Source: Pukyongia salina (GTDB lineage Bacteria > Bacteroidota > Bacteroidia > Flavobacteriales > Flavobacteriaceae). From it: a DNA stretch of 64,000 nucleotides. Below are positions 54,054-63,905 of this stretch, piece after piece (the first letter of the stretch is position 1; the number at the start of each line of letters is the position of its first letter). Below the pieces are notes generated by a model. That model was not told where the DNA came from and did no database searches. It worked only from the letters and a program-made list of their open reading frames with translations. The position numbers were made by a program, and so were the translations under genes. The DNA lies in contig NZ_CP027062.1 of assembly GCF_002966125.1 (NCBI RefSeq), positions 620,001 to 684,000 of the forward strand, read 5' to 3'.

Positions 54054-54905
54054 TTAACCTCCCATCCTTATTTCAACAGATCTTCCCTCCCCGCGACGGC
54101 TCGACTGAAACCGTTCCTGCATCTCCTTAGACTTCTTCTCTGAGATCTTGTCGTACTCTGCTCTACTCACAACTTTTCCTTTGGTGGGTTCTTTTATTTT
54201 TACCCCGTTCTTAGGATTAAGCACCACCTTATTACAAAGTAAGGTCTCCGTACCATCGGTTACTTCCAAAATAAGACCGGGAAGACCAAAATATTCCTGA
54301 GGTCCATGTTTTACGGGTATCTGTGGCGTATACCAGGCCATAACCGTATATTCTTCTTCTTCTGATTCTTCTTTAGTATCGGTTTTACCGTTCTCTGAAG
54401 AAGATACCATACGGGTAATGGTCCTCGAATCTGTATAGGTTGCCTTAAAGCAAGTATAGGTTCCTATATTCTTGCTCTCTTTGGTTAAGGTCCAGTTTGG
54501 TAGTTCTAACAAGTCCTTGATTAGAAACTCTTTTCCCATCAATTCGTTCTGATTCACGTACCGGTTCTCGGCCACATTCTTGTAGAGCTCATCGGCTGCT
54601 CCCGAACCCGACACCACAACCATAACTTCTGCACCATTCCCTATCATGGTTTCTGGCTTGTCCAGGGTCTCTACTTCCTTATACATAGATTCCGTCGCAG
54701 TGAATTCGAGCGTGTACTCCTTTTCAAATTGCTTTTTTAGCATGGCCTGCATGCGATCCAGCATCTCATCGTTCATATGCGTACTGTCCAATTGGATATC
54801 GACCTTGCGATGTGATTTGTAGGTTGCCACCCCCTGCACATCCTGTGCAAGCAACGAAAAGACCAACATGGACAAGATAAGAGTGAGTGTTAAGTGAGAT
54901 TTCAT
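54054..54905 (-). CDS. GLPGLI family protein 2
   Basis: 283 aa, signal peptide ending LLAQ. Same family marks as its neighbour: VATYKSHRKVD, LEFTATESMYKEVETLD, FLIKDLLELPNWTLTKESKN, IGTYTCFKATYTD, WYTPQIPVKHGPQEYFGLPG then LILEVTDGTETLLCNKVVLN. Begins the unit GLPGLI-GLPGLI-barrel and is divergent from the two-component system, whose binding repeats lie in the gap. Confidence 0.93.
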   Translation of the reverse strand: MKSHLTLTLILSMLVFSLLAQDVQGVATYKSHRKVDIQLDSTHMNDEMLDRMQAMLKKQFEKEYTLEFTATESMYKEVETLDKPETMIGNGAEVMVVVSGSGAADELYKNVAENRYVNQNELMGKEFLIKDLLELPNWTLTKESKNIGTYTCFKATYTDSRTITRMVSSSENGKTDTKEESEEEEYTVMAWYTPQIPVKHGPQEYFGLPGLILEVTDGTETLLCNKVVLNPKNGVKIKEPTKGKVVSRAEYDKISEKKSKEMQERFQSSRRGEGRSVEIRMGG

Positions 54906-54951
54906 AATTTATATTTTTAAATTTTACAATACAAATATGGGACAAGCTGGT

Positions 54952-54986
54952 TTTAATTTGAGTTAAGCTGTGTTAACGTGTGTTAA
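54952..54986. promoter_or_regulatory. Four direct repeats (T/G)TTAA at exact 10-bp spacing
   Basis: TTTAA at 54952, GTTAA at 54962, 54972 and 54982 each start exactly 10 bp apart. The flanks of the last two are also alike (TGTGTTAACG). This pattern matches binding of OmpR/PhoB-type response regulators to one DNA face, like the CpxR box. It sits between the GLPGLI operon and the two-component genes and ends 4 bp before the kinase gene's -33 TTG. Confidence 0.7.
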
Positions 54987-54990
54987 CGCC

Positions 54991-55023
54991 TTGCCAGCCA
55001 CCCGGAAATACTTCCTACTTTTG
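54991..55023 (+). promoter_or_regulatory. Promoter of the two-component system, probably leaderless
   Basis: TTG (54991-54993), a 22-bp spacer and exact -7 box TACTTTTG (55016-55023). The ATG at 55028 is 4 nt after the box, so the transcript should begin at or near the start codon. The 10-bp repeats lie immediately upstream. Confidence 0.68.
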
Positions 55024-55027
55024 GATT

Positions 55028-56515
55028 ATGAATAATTTAAAGTACAAAAGTATTCTGTATTTCATTGCAGCTGTGATCGTTGCCACTTTCTGCATCCAGG
55101 TATACTGGAATTATAAGAATTATGAGGTGGGAAAGCAGCAGCTGATAAACGATGTACAAACTAGCCTGGATAATGCCGTGGAACGGTATTATTCTGAAAT
55201 CGCCAAAGAGCAATCCTTTAGTTTGATCTCTGAAGGAATGAAATTCTCATCAATCGATATGGTGGATAGTGTATCGTTTAACAAGGATTCTATTTTAAAT
55301 AAATTAGGCGTTGGGGTTTTTACCGAAAATATTCACCAACGATCTTCGTTGACGCATGCTGCTTTGAAGGATAGTACCGAAATACAAATTATGATCGTGG
55401 ATAGTGCTGAGAAAGGGAAGATCCTGAAAAGAACCTGGGAGATGAACGACAGCAGCCAGGATCCCATCACATCACTTTCTTCCAAAATTATTGTTTCCAT
55501 AACCGAAGACTCCCTCTCTTTAAAAACCCTCGACACCTTGTTCTTAAATGAACTGGGACGTAAGAATATTACTTTAGATTATGGGCTCTCCTACGAAGGG
55601 ATAATGGGATTAACAGAGCAATTAAGACCGGAGAAGATCGAAAGTTCGAAGTTGACTACAACGGCACAATCTCCTTATTCATTTCACGATTATGCCCTAA
55701 CGGCGCACTTTGGTAATATCACCTTAACAGTCTTAAAGAAAAATCTTCTGGGGCTGTTTTTATCATTTGTCCTGGTTACGGCTGTGATCTTATGTTTATT
55801 GTACCTTTTAAGGATCATCCGGCAGCAAAAACAATTGTCTGAACTCAAAAACGACCTTATAAATAACATCACTCATGAATTTAAAACTCCAATTGCTACC
55901 ATCGGTGTGGCCATGGAGGCCATACAGGAATTCAACACCGAACAAGACATTGAAAAGAATATACGTTATGCTAAAATATCCCATGATCAGGTAAACAAGC
56001 TCAATGTAATGGTTGAAAAGTTATTGGAGACCGCCACGCTGGACAGTGAGAAATTAAAGTTGAATCTGGAAACAACAAACCTGGTGGAAATGCTGGAAAA
56101 AACTACTTTAAAGGAGATCTATGAGACCTCAGACAAACGTATCTCCTTTAAGAGCAAGGAGGACAGTATTATGTACGAGGTGGATGTTTTTCACTTCGAA
56201 AACGCTCTCAATAATGTTATCGACAACGCCGTTAAATACGGAGGAGAGGAAATAATTGTTACCATAGAAAAACAAGCGGCCGGAGTGGAAATTGAGATTA
56301 GCGATTCGGGCAATGAGCTAACCGAACAACATAGGAAACGGGTTTTTGAGAAGTTCTACCGGGTGCCCAAAGGAAATACTCACGATATTAAAGGCTTCGG
56401 AATTGGCCTTTATTATACCAAGAAGATCATAGAAAAGCACGGCGGTTCCATCGATCTGCTTCTCGACAAATTTACTACCTTCAAGATACACTTACCCTAT
56501 GCGAACCAAAACTAA
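55028..56515 (+). CDS. Sensor histidine kinase
   Basis: 495 aa from the ATG at 55028; a start at 54980 would precede the promoter. First membrane helix about residues 10-28 (FIAAVIVATFCIQVYW-type), a periplasmic sensor of about 205 residues with no recognised fold, second helix near 240-260 (LFLSFVLVTAVILCLLYLL). HisKA with H-box NNITHEFKTPIATIGVAMEA; HATPase with N-box NALNNVIDNAVKYGG, G1 DSGNE and G2 KGFGIGLYYTKKIIEKHGGS. No HAMP domain is evident. Overlaps the response regulator gene by 17 nt, giving translational coupling. The signal is presumably envelope related. Confidence 0.93.
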   Translation: MNNLKYKSILYFIAAVIVATFCIQVYWNYKNYEVGKQQLINDVQTSLDNAVERYYSEIAKEQSFSLISEGMKFSSIDMVDSVSFNKDSILNKLGVGVFTENIHQRSSLTHAALKDSTEIQIMIVDSAEKGKILKRTWEMNDSSQDPITSLSSKIIVSITEDSLSLKTLDTLFLNELGRKNITLDYGLSYEGIMGLTEQLRPEKIESSKLTTTAQSPYSFHDYALTAHFGNITLTVLKKNLLGLFLSFVLVTAVILCLLYLLRIIRQQKQLSELKNDLINNITHEFKTPIATIGVAMEAIQEFNTEQDIEKNIRYAKISHDQVNKLNVMVEKLLETATLDSEKLKLNLETTNLVEMLEKTTLKEIYETSDKRISFKSKEDSIMYEVDVFHFENALNNVIDNAVKYGGEEIIVTIEKQAAGVEIEISDSGNELTEQHRKRVFEKFYRVPKGNTHDIKGFGIGLYYTKKIIEKHGGSIDLLLDKFTTFKIHLPYANQN

Positions 56516-57182
56516 AATATTACTGGCTGAAGACGAACCTTCCCTGGGGCAGATCGTTAAAGAAAGTCTGGAAACCCGTGGTTTTGAGGTAGTATTTTGT
56601 AAGGACGGGAAGGAAGCCGAAGCCAAATATCATGAAAGCAGTCCACAACTAATGGTGCTGGACGTTATGATGCCAAAAATGGACGGATTTACCTTAGCCA
56701 GGGAGATCCGGCGGCACGACAAAGACATTCCTATTATCTTTCTTACTGCCAAGTCTCAAACTCACGACGTTGTTGAAGGCTTTACCCTGGGCGGTAATGA
56801 TTATCTGAAAAAACCTTTTAGCATGGAAGAGCTTATTGTGCGTATTGAAAATCTCCTTAAAACAGAGCATAATAATCAAGATGAAACCGAATGTAACATT
56901 GGTAAATACGTGTTTAACCCAAAGAACCAATCGCTACGATATATGGATGATGAGAGTATTGCACTTACGCACAGGGAGTCACAGTTACTGCTACACCTAA
57001 ATGCCAATAGAAATGCCGTTCTGGATAGATCTTTCATTCTTAAAAAGTTATGGCAAAATGATGATTTCTTTAGTGGGCGGAGTATGGATGTGTTTATTAG
57101 CCGTCTTCGGAAGAAATTAAAAAAGGATAAGAGTATTCAGATAGTGAATATTAGAGGGTATGGTTATAAACTAATCTGCTAA
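56499..57182 (+). CDS. OmpR/PhoB family response regulator
   Basis: 227 aa. Receiver domain with acidic pair EDE near residue 11, phospho-acceptor Asp in LMVLDVMMPKMDGF near 53, Thr/Lys in FLTAKSQ and NDYLKKPFSMEELI. C-terminal winged helix with ALTHRESQLLLHLNAN, FFSGRSMDVFISRLRKKLKK and VNIRGYGYKLI. It should bind the direct repeats upstream of its kinase gene. Confidence 0.95.
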   Translation: MRTKTKILLAEDEPSLGQIVKESLETRGFEVVFCKDGKEAEAKYHESSPQLMVLDVMMPKMDGFTLAREIRRHDKDIPIIFLTAKSQTHDVVEGFTLGGNDYLKKPFSMEELIVRIENLLKTEHNNQDETECNIGKYVFNPKNQSLRYMDDESIALTHRESQLLLHLNANRNAVLDRSFILKKLWQNDDFFSGRSMDVFISRLRKKLKKDKSIQIVNIRGYGYKLIC

Positions 57183-57213
57183 TTTCTACGTTGCTTTTTG
57201 TATATTGTTGCAT

Positions 57214-58008
57214 ATGAAAAGCTTTGCTTTTTTACTTTTATTATGTTCGGCTACACTTTCGGCCCAAATGCTGAAGAAAGTAGATTCCAGGCCCCTGGAT
57301 GTCGACACCTTTGTAGGGATAGATTCTTATAAGAATACCTACTTCATCAAAGATATGGTTCTGCATAAAACAGGGCCATTAGGAGATTTCGTTTTTAGGG
57401 ATTTTCAATTAGGACCTGTTTCATCGGTCGATATCATCAATCCCCTGAATGTTGTTGTTTTTTACGAAGAAACCAATACGGTCGTTCTAGTGGATAACCG
57501 TCTTAATGAGATCGAACGAATAAGTTTTAACAACCTTCCACAATTTATCAATGTAGCCATGGCAACTAATGCCGGAAATAACCAGTTGTGGATATTCAAT
57601 ATTGAGACGCAGCAACTCGAGCTGTATAATTACCGAAGCGGCAGGAAAACTTTGATATCTCAACCCATATCGAGTTCGGTTTTAGGGTTGGCGAGCGATT
57701 TCAATTACTGCTATGTTCTTACAACAGAGTCGATTCAGAAATACAATATCTACGGAAGTTTTTTATCTGAAACTTTTGCAGAAGGATTTGAGAAGATCAT
57801 TCAGCAAAATGAACAACTGATAGCCGTAAAAAACAATGAGATTCATTTTCAGGCGCAACTCGATTCGGATACTGTTCTATTACTTAATCCGTTAAAAGTT
57901 CCACTCCCCGAAAACAACGTTAAAGACTTGCAGCTTACCCAAGATTTCCTGTATATTTATGACGGATTAAGCGTCCATTCTTTTACACTAACCCAACCTA
58001 AGCAATAA
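57214..58008 (+). CDS. Exported propeller-like protein, unknown
   Basis: 264 aa from the ATG at 57214; a TTG at 57205 is the alternative. Signal peptide ends TLSAQ. The mature part has repeated beta-strand units such as FVGIDSYKNTYFIKDMVLHK, NVVVFYEETNTVVLVDNRLN and NNQLWIFNIETQQLELYNY, resembling a beta-propeller, with no catalytic motif. The kinase gene follows after 5 nt, and this pairing occurs, as far as I recall, in other Flavobacteriia. Function unknown. Confidence 0.65.
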   Translation: MKSFAFLLLLCSATLSAQMLKKVDSRPLDVDTFVGIDSYKNTYFIKDMVLHKTGPLGDFVFRDFQLGPVSSVDIINPLNVVVFYEETNTVVLVDNRLNEIERISFNNLPQFINVAMATNAGNNQLWIFNIETQQLELYNYRSGRKTLISQPISSSVLGLASDFNYCYVLTTESIQKYNIYGSFLSETFAEGFEKIIQQNEQLIAVKNNEIHFQAQLDSDTVLLLNPLKVPLPENNVKDLQLTQDFLYIYDGLSVHSFTLTQPKQ

Positions 58009-58013
58009 TATTT

Positions 58014-58634
58014 ATGCATGTTGCAATTGCAGGAAACATAGGCTCCGGAAAGACCACCCTCACCAGATTACTCGCCAAGCACTACAAGTGGAAGGCGCAT
58101 TACGAAGATGTTGAGGACAACCCTTATCTGGACGATTTCTACAATCAGATGGAACGATGGAGTTTCAATCTGCAGGTTTATTTCCTGAACAGTCGATTTC
58201 GCCAGATCCTGGATATTCGTGAAAGTGGTAAGAATATCATACAAGACCGCACAATTTACGAAGACGCCTATATTTTTGCGCCTAACCTGCACGCCATGGG
58301 GTTAATGACCAATAGGGATTTTGAGAACTACCGTTCGCTATTCGACCTGATGGAGAGTGTGACCAAAGGGCCGGACCTGTTAATTTATCTGCGAAGTAGT
58401 ATCCCTAACCTGGTTCAGCAAATTCATGCCCGTGGACGTGAGTACGAGAATTCTATCAGTATAGATTATCTAAGCAGACTAAACGAACGCTATGAAGCCT
58501 GGATACAGGAATACGACAAAGGCAACCTAATTGTTTTTGATGTGGATAACATCAATTTTGTGGACAATCCCGAGCACCTGGGTAAGGTAGTAGAAAAGAT
58601 AGACGCCGAGATCCACGGATTATTTCAAAAATAA
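58014..58634 (+). CDS. Deoxynucleoside kinase
   Basis: 206 aa. P-loop AGNIGSGKTTLTRL at residues 6-19, the helix with YEDVEDNPYLDDFY, the DR[S/T] catalytic motif IIQDRTIYEDAYIF, and the LID region RGREYENSISIDYLSRLNER. It phosphorylates deoxynucleosides, probably dA/dG or dC, for nucleotide salvage. It belongs to the family that includes the Bacteroidota deoxyadenosine kinases. Followed by a strong terminator. Confidence 0.93.
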   Translation: MHVAIAGNIGSGKTTLTRLLAKHYKWKAHYEDVEDNPYLDDFYNQMERWSFNLQVYFLNSRFRQILDIRESGKNIIQDRTIYEDAYIFAPNLHAMGLMTNRDFENYRSLFDLMESVTKGPDLLIYLRSSIPNLVQQIHARGREYENSISIDYLSRLNERYEAWIQEYDKGNLIVFDVDNINFVDNPEHLGKVVEKIDAEIHGLFQK

Positions 58635-58640
58635 GCACAA

Positions 58641-58670
58641 AAAAAGCCCGAAACTTGCGTTCGGGCTTTT
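58641..58670. terminator. Intrinsic terminator, convergent genes
   Basis: AAAAAGCCCGAA and TTCGGGCTTTT pair across ACTTGCG. Perfect for both the deoxynucleoside kinase and the convergent hppA gene. Confidence 0.9.
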
Positions 58671-58688
58671 CTTCAGAAGAAAAATAAA

Positions 58689-61190
58689 TTAATTTTCCTC
58701 TTCAATTTCTTCTACAACCTTTTCGATCACTTTCTCACCTTTTTCGACGTTGACATCAACATCCTTTAAGGCTTCGATCTGTGCTCGTACTTCTTCTTCG
58801 GTTCCTGTAAAGGTTTTTGTTTCTGAAGTAGTTTCACCATCTCTGGTAGTTTCGATAGTTACTTTAGCTGTGGTAACATCACCTTCGGTAGACATCTCCA
58901 CTTTCACCTCTTTTGAAACCTTGGCCTTATCGGCCACCATCTTGTTATTCGATTTATCGGTTAAAACGGTTTTGTTTCCATCTTCGTCGATAAAGATCAT
59001 CTCATCGGAAGTATGAACTCCGCTATCGGCATGACCATGTCCTGAACCCAGGATAGGAGCGATCACCAATCCAACAAGACAAGTAAGTTTTATAAGGATA
59101 TTCATAGAAGGACCCGAGGTATCTTTAAACGGATCTCCAACAGTATCTCCTGTTACAGCTGCTTTGTGCGCTTCACTTCCTTTATAGGTCATTTCACCAT
59201 CGATCATTACTCCTGCTTCGAAAGACTTCTTAGCATTATCCCATGCACCACCTGCATTGTTCTGGAAGATGGCCCACATCACTCCACTTACACATACTCC
59301 GGCCATATAACCTCCAAGAGGTTCTGCACCAAACACTAAACCGATCACCACAGGGGTAACGATGGTAAGCAGACCGGGCAACAGCATTTCCTTAAGAGCT
59401 GCCTGGGTTGAAATATCAACACATTTAGCATATTCAGGAGTACCGGTTCCTTCCATGATCCCAGGGATGTCTCGAAACTGTCTTCTAACTTCTTTCACCA
59501 TTTCCATGGCTGCCTTACCTACAGATTTCATTGCCATGGCAGAGAATACTACAGGAATCATACCTCCTACAAACAACATGGCCAATACATCTGCACGGAA
59601 GATATTAATTCCATCGATGCCTGTAAAGGTTACATAGGCAGCGAAAAGAGCAAGAGCTGTTAAAGCGGCAGAAGCAATGGCGAAACCTTTACCAACTGCG
59701 GCAGTTGTATTTCCAACAGAATCCAGAATATCGGTTCGCTCACGAACGTGAGGTTCCAGTTCACTCATTTCGGCAACGCCACCCGCGTTATCTGCAATAG
59801 GACCAAAAGCATCGATAGCCAATTGCATGGCTGTAGTCGCCATCATAGCAGAAGCGGCCAGAGCCACACCATAGAATCCAGCTAACTCGTAAGACCCGTA
59901 GATAGCAGCTGCAAATAGTAGTACACTCCAGAAGGTAGATCGCATACCTACCGCCAATCCGGCGATGATGTTGGTTGCGGCACCTGTGGAAGAATTTTTT
60001 ACGATATCCATTACCGGCTTTTTACCAAGGCTGGTAAAATGAGCCGTCACGTAAGAGATAAGGGCTCCCACGGCAAGACCTATCATACAGGCATAGAATA
60101 CATGTCTGGAAGGTATTTCTTTAGCACCTTCTCCAAAGAAGTTCATAGTCATCGTTTCCGGAAGCATCCAGCGAATAAGAAACCAGCTGGCAACCAGTGT
60201 TAGAATGATGGCAGTCCAGTTACCCATATCCAGGGCTCTTTGAACCTGTGCTTCTTTCGCATCGTTATTTTTGATCTTTACGATAAAGGTCCCGATAATA
60301 GAAGCAAGGATCCCAACTCCAGCTATCACAAGAGGAAGCAGAATTGGTCCCATATTATTAAATGCATCGGTGAACTGAGTTCCCATGCTCATATCTCTAA
60401 TTACATAGTTACCTAATACCATAGAAGCAAGAACTGTTGCAACGTAACTACCAAACAGGTCGGCTCCCATTCCGGCAACATCACCTACGTTATCTCCAAC
60501 GTTATCTGCAATGGTTGCAGGGTTACGAGGATCATCTTCAGGAATTCCCGCCTCTACTTTTCCTACAAGGTCGGCTCCTACGTCGGCGGCTTTGGTGTAG
60601 ATTCCACCACCCACACGTGCGAATAACGCTATACTTTCAGCACCAAGGGAGAATCCGGCTAGAGCCTCAAGTACAATGGTCATATTATCGTAGAAAGATC
60701 CGTCGGGATTTCCCATAAATTGTCCTACGAAGAAAAAGAAGAACAGACTAAGGCCTAAAACGGCTAATCCGGCAACACCAAGTCCCATTACGGTTCCACC
60801 TCCAAAAGACACTTTCAGAGCCTGTGGAAGACTTGTTTTGGCTGCTTCGGCAGTTCTGGTATTGGCTTCGGTAGCAACGCGCATCCCGATATTTCCTGCC
60901 GCCGCCGAAAAGATCGCTCCAAAAACGAAAGCTGGTACGATCATCCAACTGGTAGACTCTACCTGGGTAGATATGAAGAATAAAAGTCCGGCAGCTACGA
61001 TAGCAAAGATCAATAGTAGTCGGTACTCTGCGTTGAGGAAGGCAAGCGCTCCTTCTTTAATACTTTTGGAAATGAATTGCATCCGTTCACTTCCGGCAGC
61101 TTGTTTCTTAACCCAGCTCATTTTGATGAGCATGAAAATGAGGCCTAATACAGAAAGTGCGATTGGTACATAGATAATGTTCTGTTCCAT
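58689..61190 (-). CDS. hppA: Membrane-bound pyrophosphatase, K+-dependent type, with long acidic C-terminal tail
   Basis: 833 aa with about 16 membrane helices. The PPi-binding motif is [14 protein letters not shown] followed by [20 protein letters not shown]; the second acidic block is [20 protein letters not shown] and [18 protein letters not shown] (not GNTTKA) marks the K+-dependent subgroup, and many of these pump Na+ instead of or along with H+; the ion is inferred. After the last helix (about residue 705, [17 protein letters not shown]), about 120 residues are acidic and Thr/Lys-rich ([20 protein letters not shown] and [19 protein letters not shown]) and probably lie outside the cytoplasm. 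The usual enzyme is about 700-750 aa. Confidence 0.95.
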   Translation of the reverse strand: MEQNIIYVPIALSVLGLIFMLIKMSWVKKQAAGSERMQFISKSIKEGALAFLNAEYRLLLIFAIVAAGLLFFISTQVESTSWMIVPAFVFGAIFSAAAGNIGMRVATEANTRTAEAAKTSLPQALKVSFGGGTVMGLGVAGLAVLGLSLFFFFFVGQFMGNPDGSFYDNMTIVLEALAGFSLGAESIALFARVGGGIYTKAADVGADLVGKVEAGIPEDDPRNPATIADNVGDNVGDVAGMGADLFGSYVATVLASMVLGNYVIRDMSMGTQFTDAFNNMGPILLPLVIAGVGILASIIGTFIVKIKNNDAKEAQVQRALDMGNWTAIILTLVASWFLIRWMLPETMTMNFFGEGAKEIPSRHVFYACMIGLAVGALISYVTAHFTSLGKKPVMDIVKNSSTGAATNIIAGLAVGMRSTFWSVLLFAAAIYGSYELAGFYGVALAASAMMATTAMQLAIDAFGPIADNAGGVAEMSELEPHVRERTDILDSVGNTTAAVGKGFAIASAALTALALFAAYVTFTGIDGINIFRADVLAMLFVGGMIPVVFSAMAMKSVGKAAMEMVKEVRRQFRDIPGIMEGTGTPEYAKCVDISTQAALKEMLLPGLLTIVTPVVIGLVFGAEPLGGYMAGVCVSGVMWAIFQNNAGGAWDNAKKSFEAGVMIDGEMTYKGSEAHKAAVTGDTVGDPFKDTSGPSMNILIKLTCLVGLVIAPILGSGHGHADSGVHTSDEMIFIDEDGNKTVLTDKSNNKMVADKAKVSKEVKVEMSTEGDVTTAKVTIETTRDGETTSETKTFTGTEEEVRAQIEALKDVDVNVEKGEKVIEKVVEEIEEEN

Positions 61191-61231
61191 TATTGTTTAT
61201 TTAGTTAGAAATGTCTTCTTTTTTGCGGTTG

Positions 61232-61239
61232 CAAAAGTA
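61232..61239 (-). promoter_or_regulatory. -7 box of hppA
   Basis: Minus-strand TACTTTTG at 61239-61232, followed by CAACCGC, an exact match to TAnnTTTG. Leader to the ATG at 61190 is about 35 nt. No TTG at the optimal -33 distance was found. Confidence 0.55.
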
Positions 61240-61279
61240 AGAAAATTTTTGAGGGTAGTTAAGATAAAAATCGTAGATT

Positions 61280-63760
61280 TTAAAACGAAAACCCAAATAC
61301 CCCGGTAACCCCAAATTTACGTGCGTCGGGATTTCCCAGGTAGTTCCCACGGAAATTGAAATCAAGACGGAACACCCGGAAGATATTACCCACTCCAACG
61401 CTCCACTCCCAGTAGATATCTTCAGGCGCCTGCATTAATAATCCGTTAGGTGCATTCAAGGCGATGTTTTCATCGGAAATTGTTCCATAAGCGGCCCTAA
61501 ATCCTACTACTTCCCTGAGGTCTAGTTTTCTAAGTAAAGGAACGCGAGAGAAGATCCTACCACCAAAATTATGCTGTAAATGCAGACTTGCATAACTATC
61601 GGTAACGAATTCGTAAAAATCCAGGTTAGTAAAAGCATTATAAATACTAAATAAGGTCTGGTTTCCAGGAATGGGACTTAAAAGGCCGAGAGGTACCGGA
61701 TCGTAGATCTTCCCCACCTCGATAGTACTCCATAATCTCCCTAAACCTCCAATATTCCATGGTTGAGTGTACAGTGCCTGAAGCTTATTATATTCGAAAT
61801 CTCCTCCCAGAACGTCCTTTAATCCATAGGTATAACCCAAATAGAAAGAAGGAAAATCCCCGTCGTTGATGATGGTTCGCTCCACCCCATATCCGGAGGT
61901 CTTTCGCCTGGGCGTGTAGAAAACAGCAAACTCTATCTCAGGTTGCGATATCTCACTCTGTATCTCACCGTTCTGGTCGAAATAATCCAGACTAAAGGTT
62001 TCGGTGGCAGACTCCAATGTTCTATACGATCCGGTAAGCTGAAACTTTAAATTCTTCGCAGGCTCCATGCTAAATCCTGCAGTACTTAGATTGATTCGTG
62101 ATAGTTTGTCGTTGGCTCCCACTGTAATTAGTGAAGATGACGCCAAACTTCGTCCCAGCACATCGTTACTGGTGGTAAGACTGGCTCCTGTTTGCTCTAC
62201 GTCCTTCCTGTTTCCCCCAAATACGGTGAGTCTGGATTTTCTATCGAGTAACCATTTACCCGAGACTCCGTACTTGAACCGTTCATCCCTAAAACCATAG
62301 GCGCCAAAAACCTCGAGCCTCCATGGGTCATTCTGACTGAAATACGTTCGGCCACCGAGACGGATACGAAGGCCTTCGGCCTCATTGAATCCGAAGACAG
62401 AAAATACCGGCCCTATGTCGAAATTACCTACTTCATAGTAACCGGATGCGAGGGTTGCGGCAATATTGTAAAGCGATTTGAATCTGGGTATGGTCTTTAG
62501 GGTGTCAAGCATTTTATAGACCCCCTTCTCATCCTTACTTAGACTTTCCATTCGCCGCTGTTCCCAGAAATCATCAGGGCGGTTGTAGATCTCGTATGCA
62601 TACGGATCTGTTTGCTCACTATAGAATTTCTTATCCTTTACCCGGTCAAATTGGTAATTATCGTATAAGGTTGTTCGCTTTCCGTAGATACCACGGGCTC
62701 CTTCTTTCTTCTTTAAACTGAAATCGGATAGGAAATAGTCTCTTGTAATAAGAAAGATAGAGTCGTTCAGCACATCAAATTCCTGTTCGATGTACACCTC
62801 TCTCACCCAGTTTAGGTTTGCACTTTTAGAAGCCTGAAGATTGATCTCTTTGATCGCCCAGGTAGTATCGTTTACCCAGAAATCTCCTTTGAAGGTAAGT
62901 TCGTTCTTTCTACGCGGATAGTAAACTATATTATAACACCATTTATTATCGCGAAAGGCGCTATCCAGCAATACGTAGTTATAAACATCTATGCCCGTTT
63001 TCGACAAGGGGCTGGTAAAAGCCTTATCGAAGAACTTCATATAATTGTCGTAGACATCGTACTCTTTGTAGAGATCTTTTATGAATGCAATTAGCGTTTG
63101 ATTATTTTCAAAACCCGAATTCTTATTCCCCTCCAGGATCTCCTTTTCTTCATTTAGCAGATTATCTCCGTAAACCTTAGAATAGGCCTCATTGATAAAA
63201 ATAGGGAGGTAGCTGTTCCCGGTAATTTTGGAGGTGTCTATCTGTTCCCAGACAAATTCCATTCCCTTAAAAACTTTACTCTTAATAAGGCCGGAATCTA
63301 TGGTATTCAGGTCGAATTCTAGCTTTTCGTACTTATCGTATTCGTACTGATCGAATTTCTTAACTCCGTTCTCACGCCGATTCTCCCAAATTTTCCGAAG
63401 AATTACCAGGGCAGGATTGTCCTTTTTGGAAGTTTTCCCACTGTAAACCACCACCTCATCGAGGGATGAAGCCTCTTCTTTCAGGACCACGGACAGATCG
63501 TAGGTAACTCTGGCAGTAAGTTCTATATTCTTTAATTCGTACCCTACAAACGACACCCAGATCGCGCTGTAAGAATCACTACTTTCCAGGTAAAATCGTC
63601 CATCTTCGTTGGTAATAGTGCCCTCATTAGAATCTTTAAAGATCACATTGGCAAAGGCCACAGGGTCACCAAATTCGTCATTTACTACTCCGCTTACTTT
63701 GGTTTGAGCCAAAGCCTGGATACTGATAAGAAAAATAAAAGCAAGTAAAGAATGCTTCAT
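61280..63760 (-). CDS. DUF5686 / CarboxypepD_reg-like outer-membrane protein
   Basis: 826 aa, signal peptide MKHSLLAFIFLISIQALAQ. Residues of about 20-110 are a CarboxypepD_reg-like domain (VSGVVNDEFGDPVAFANVIF, TNEDGRFYLESSDSYSAIWV). The remainder matches DUF5686: IWENRRENGVKKFDQYEYDK, GDFWVNDTTWAIKEINLQAS, IYNRPDDFWEQRR, then a region with alternating aromatic beta strands and a closing strand RKFGVTGVFGFSF that suggests a barrel. Function unknown. Stops 90 nt before hppA and could share its downstream region only, not its promoter. Confidence 0.9.
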   Translation of the reverse strand: MKHSLLAFIFLISIQALAQTKVSGVVNDEFGDPVAFANVIFKDSNEGTITNEDGRFYLESSDSYSAIWVSFVGYELKNIELTARVTYDLSVVLKEEASSLDEVVVYSGKTSKKDNPALVILRKIWENRRENGVKKFDQYEYDKYEKLEFDLNTIDSGLIKSKVFKGMEFVWEQIDTSKITGNSYLPIFINEAYSKVYGDNLLNEEKEILEGNKNSGFENNQTLIAFIKDLYKEYDVYDNYMKFFDKAFTSPLSKTGIDVYNYVLLDSAFRDNKWCYNIVYYPRRKNELTFKGDFWVNDTTWAIKEINLQASKSANLNWVREVYIEQEFDVLNDSIFLITRDYFLSDFSLKKKEGARGIYGKRTTLYDNYQFDRVKDKKFYSEQTDPYAYEIYNRPDDFWEQRRMESLSKDEKGVYKMLDTLKTIPRFKSLYNIAATLASGYYEVGNFDIGPVFSVFGFNEAEGLRIRLGGRTYFSQNDPWRLEVFGAYGFRDERFKYGVSGKWLLDRKSRLTVFGGNRKDVEQTGASLTTSNDVLGRSLASSSLITVGANDKLSRINLSTAGFSMEPAKNLKFQLTGSYRTLESATETFSLDYFDQNGEIQSEISQPEIEFAVFYTPRRKTSGYGVERTIINDGDFPSFYLGYTYGLKDVLGGDFEYNKLQALYTQPWNIGGLGRLWSTIEVGKIYDPVPLGLLSPIPGNQTLFSIYNAFTNLDFYEFVTDSYASLHLQHNFGGRIFSRVPLLRKLDLREVVGFRAAYGTISDENIALNAPNGLLMQAPEDIYWEWSVGVGNIFRVFRLDFNFRGNYLGNPDARKFGVTGVFGFSF

Positions 63761-63905
63761 AAGTAGGAAACGAAAGGGATATAAAAAAATTTTAGCGGCC
63801 TATTTCAAGCCTACAAAGAAACAATAATTCTAATAATGTCCTTTTAATAAAATCACAAAACTCAAAGTACAAATCTCAAATAAATTACAAATACCAATAG
63901 CCAAA

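Noticed and set aside
54906-54951. Promoter for the GLPGLI operon with TTG at 54945-54943
   Set aside because: The TTG is well placed relative to the repeats, but no good -7 box follows at 19-22 bp (best is TAAAATTT at 16 bp), so it is not annotated.
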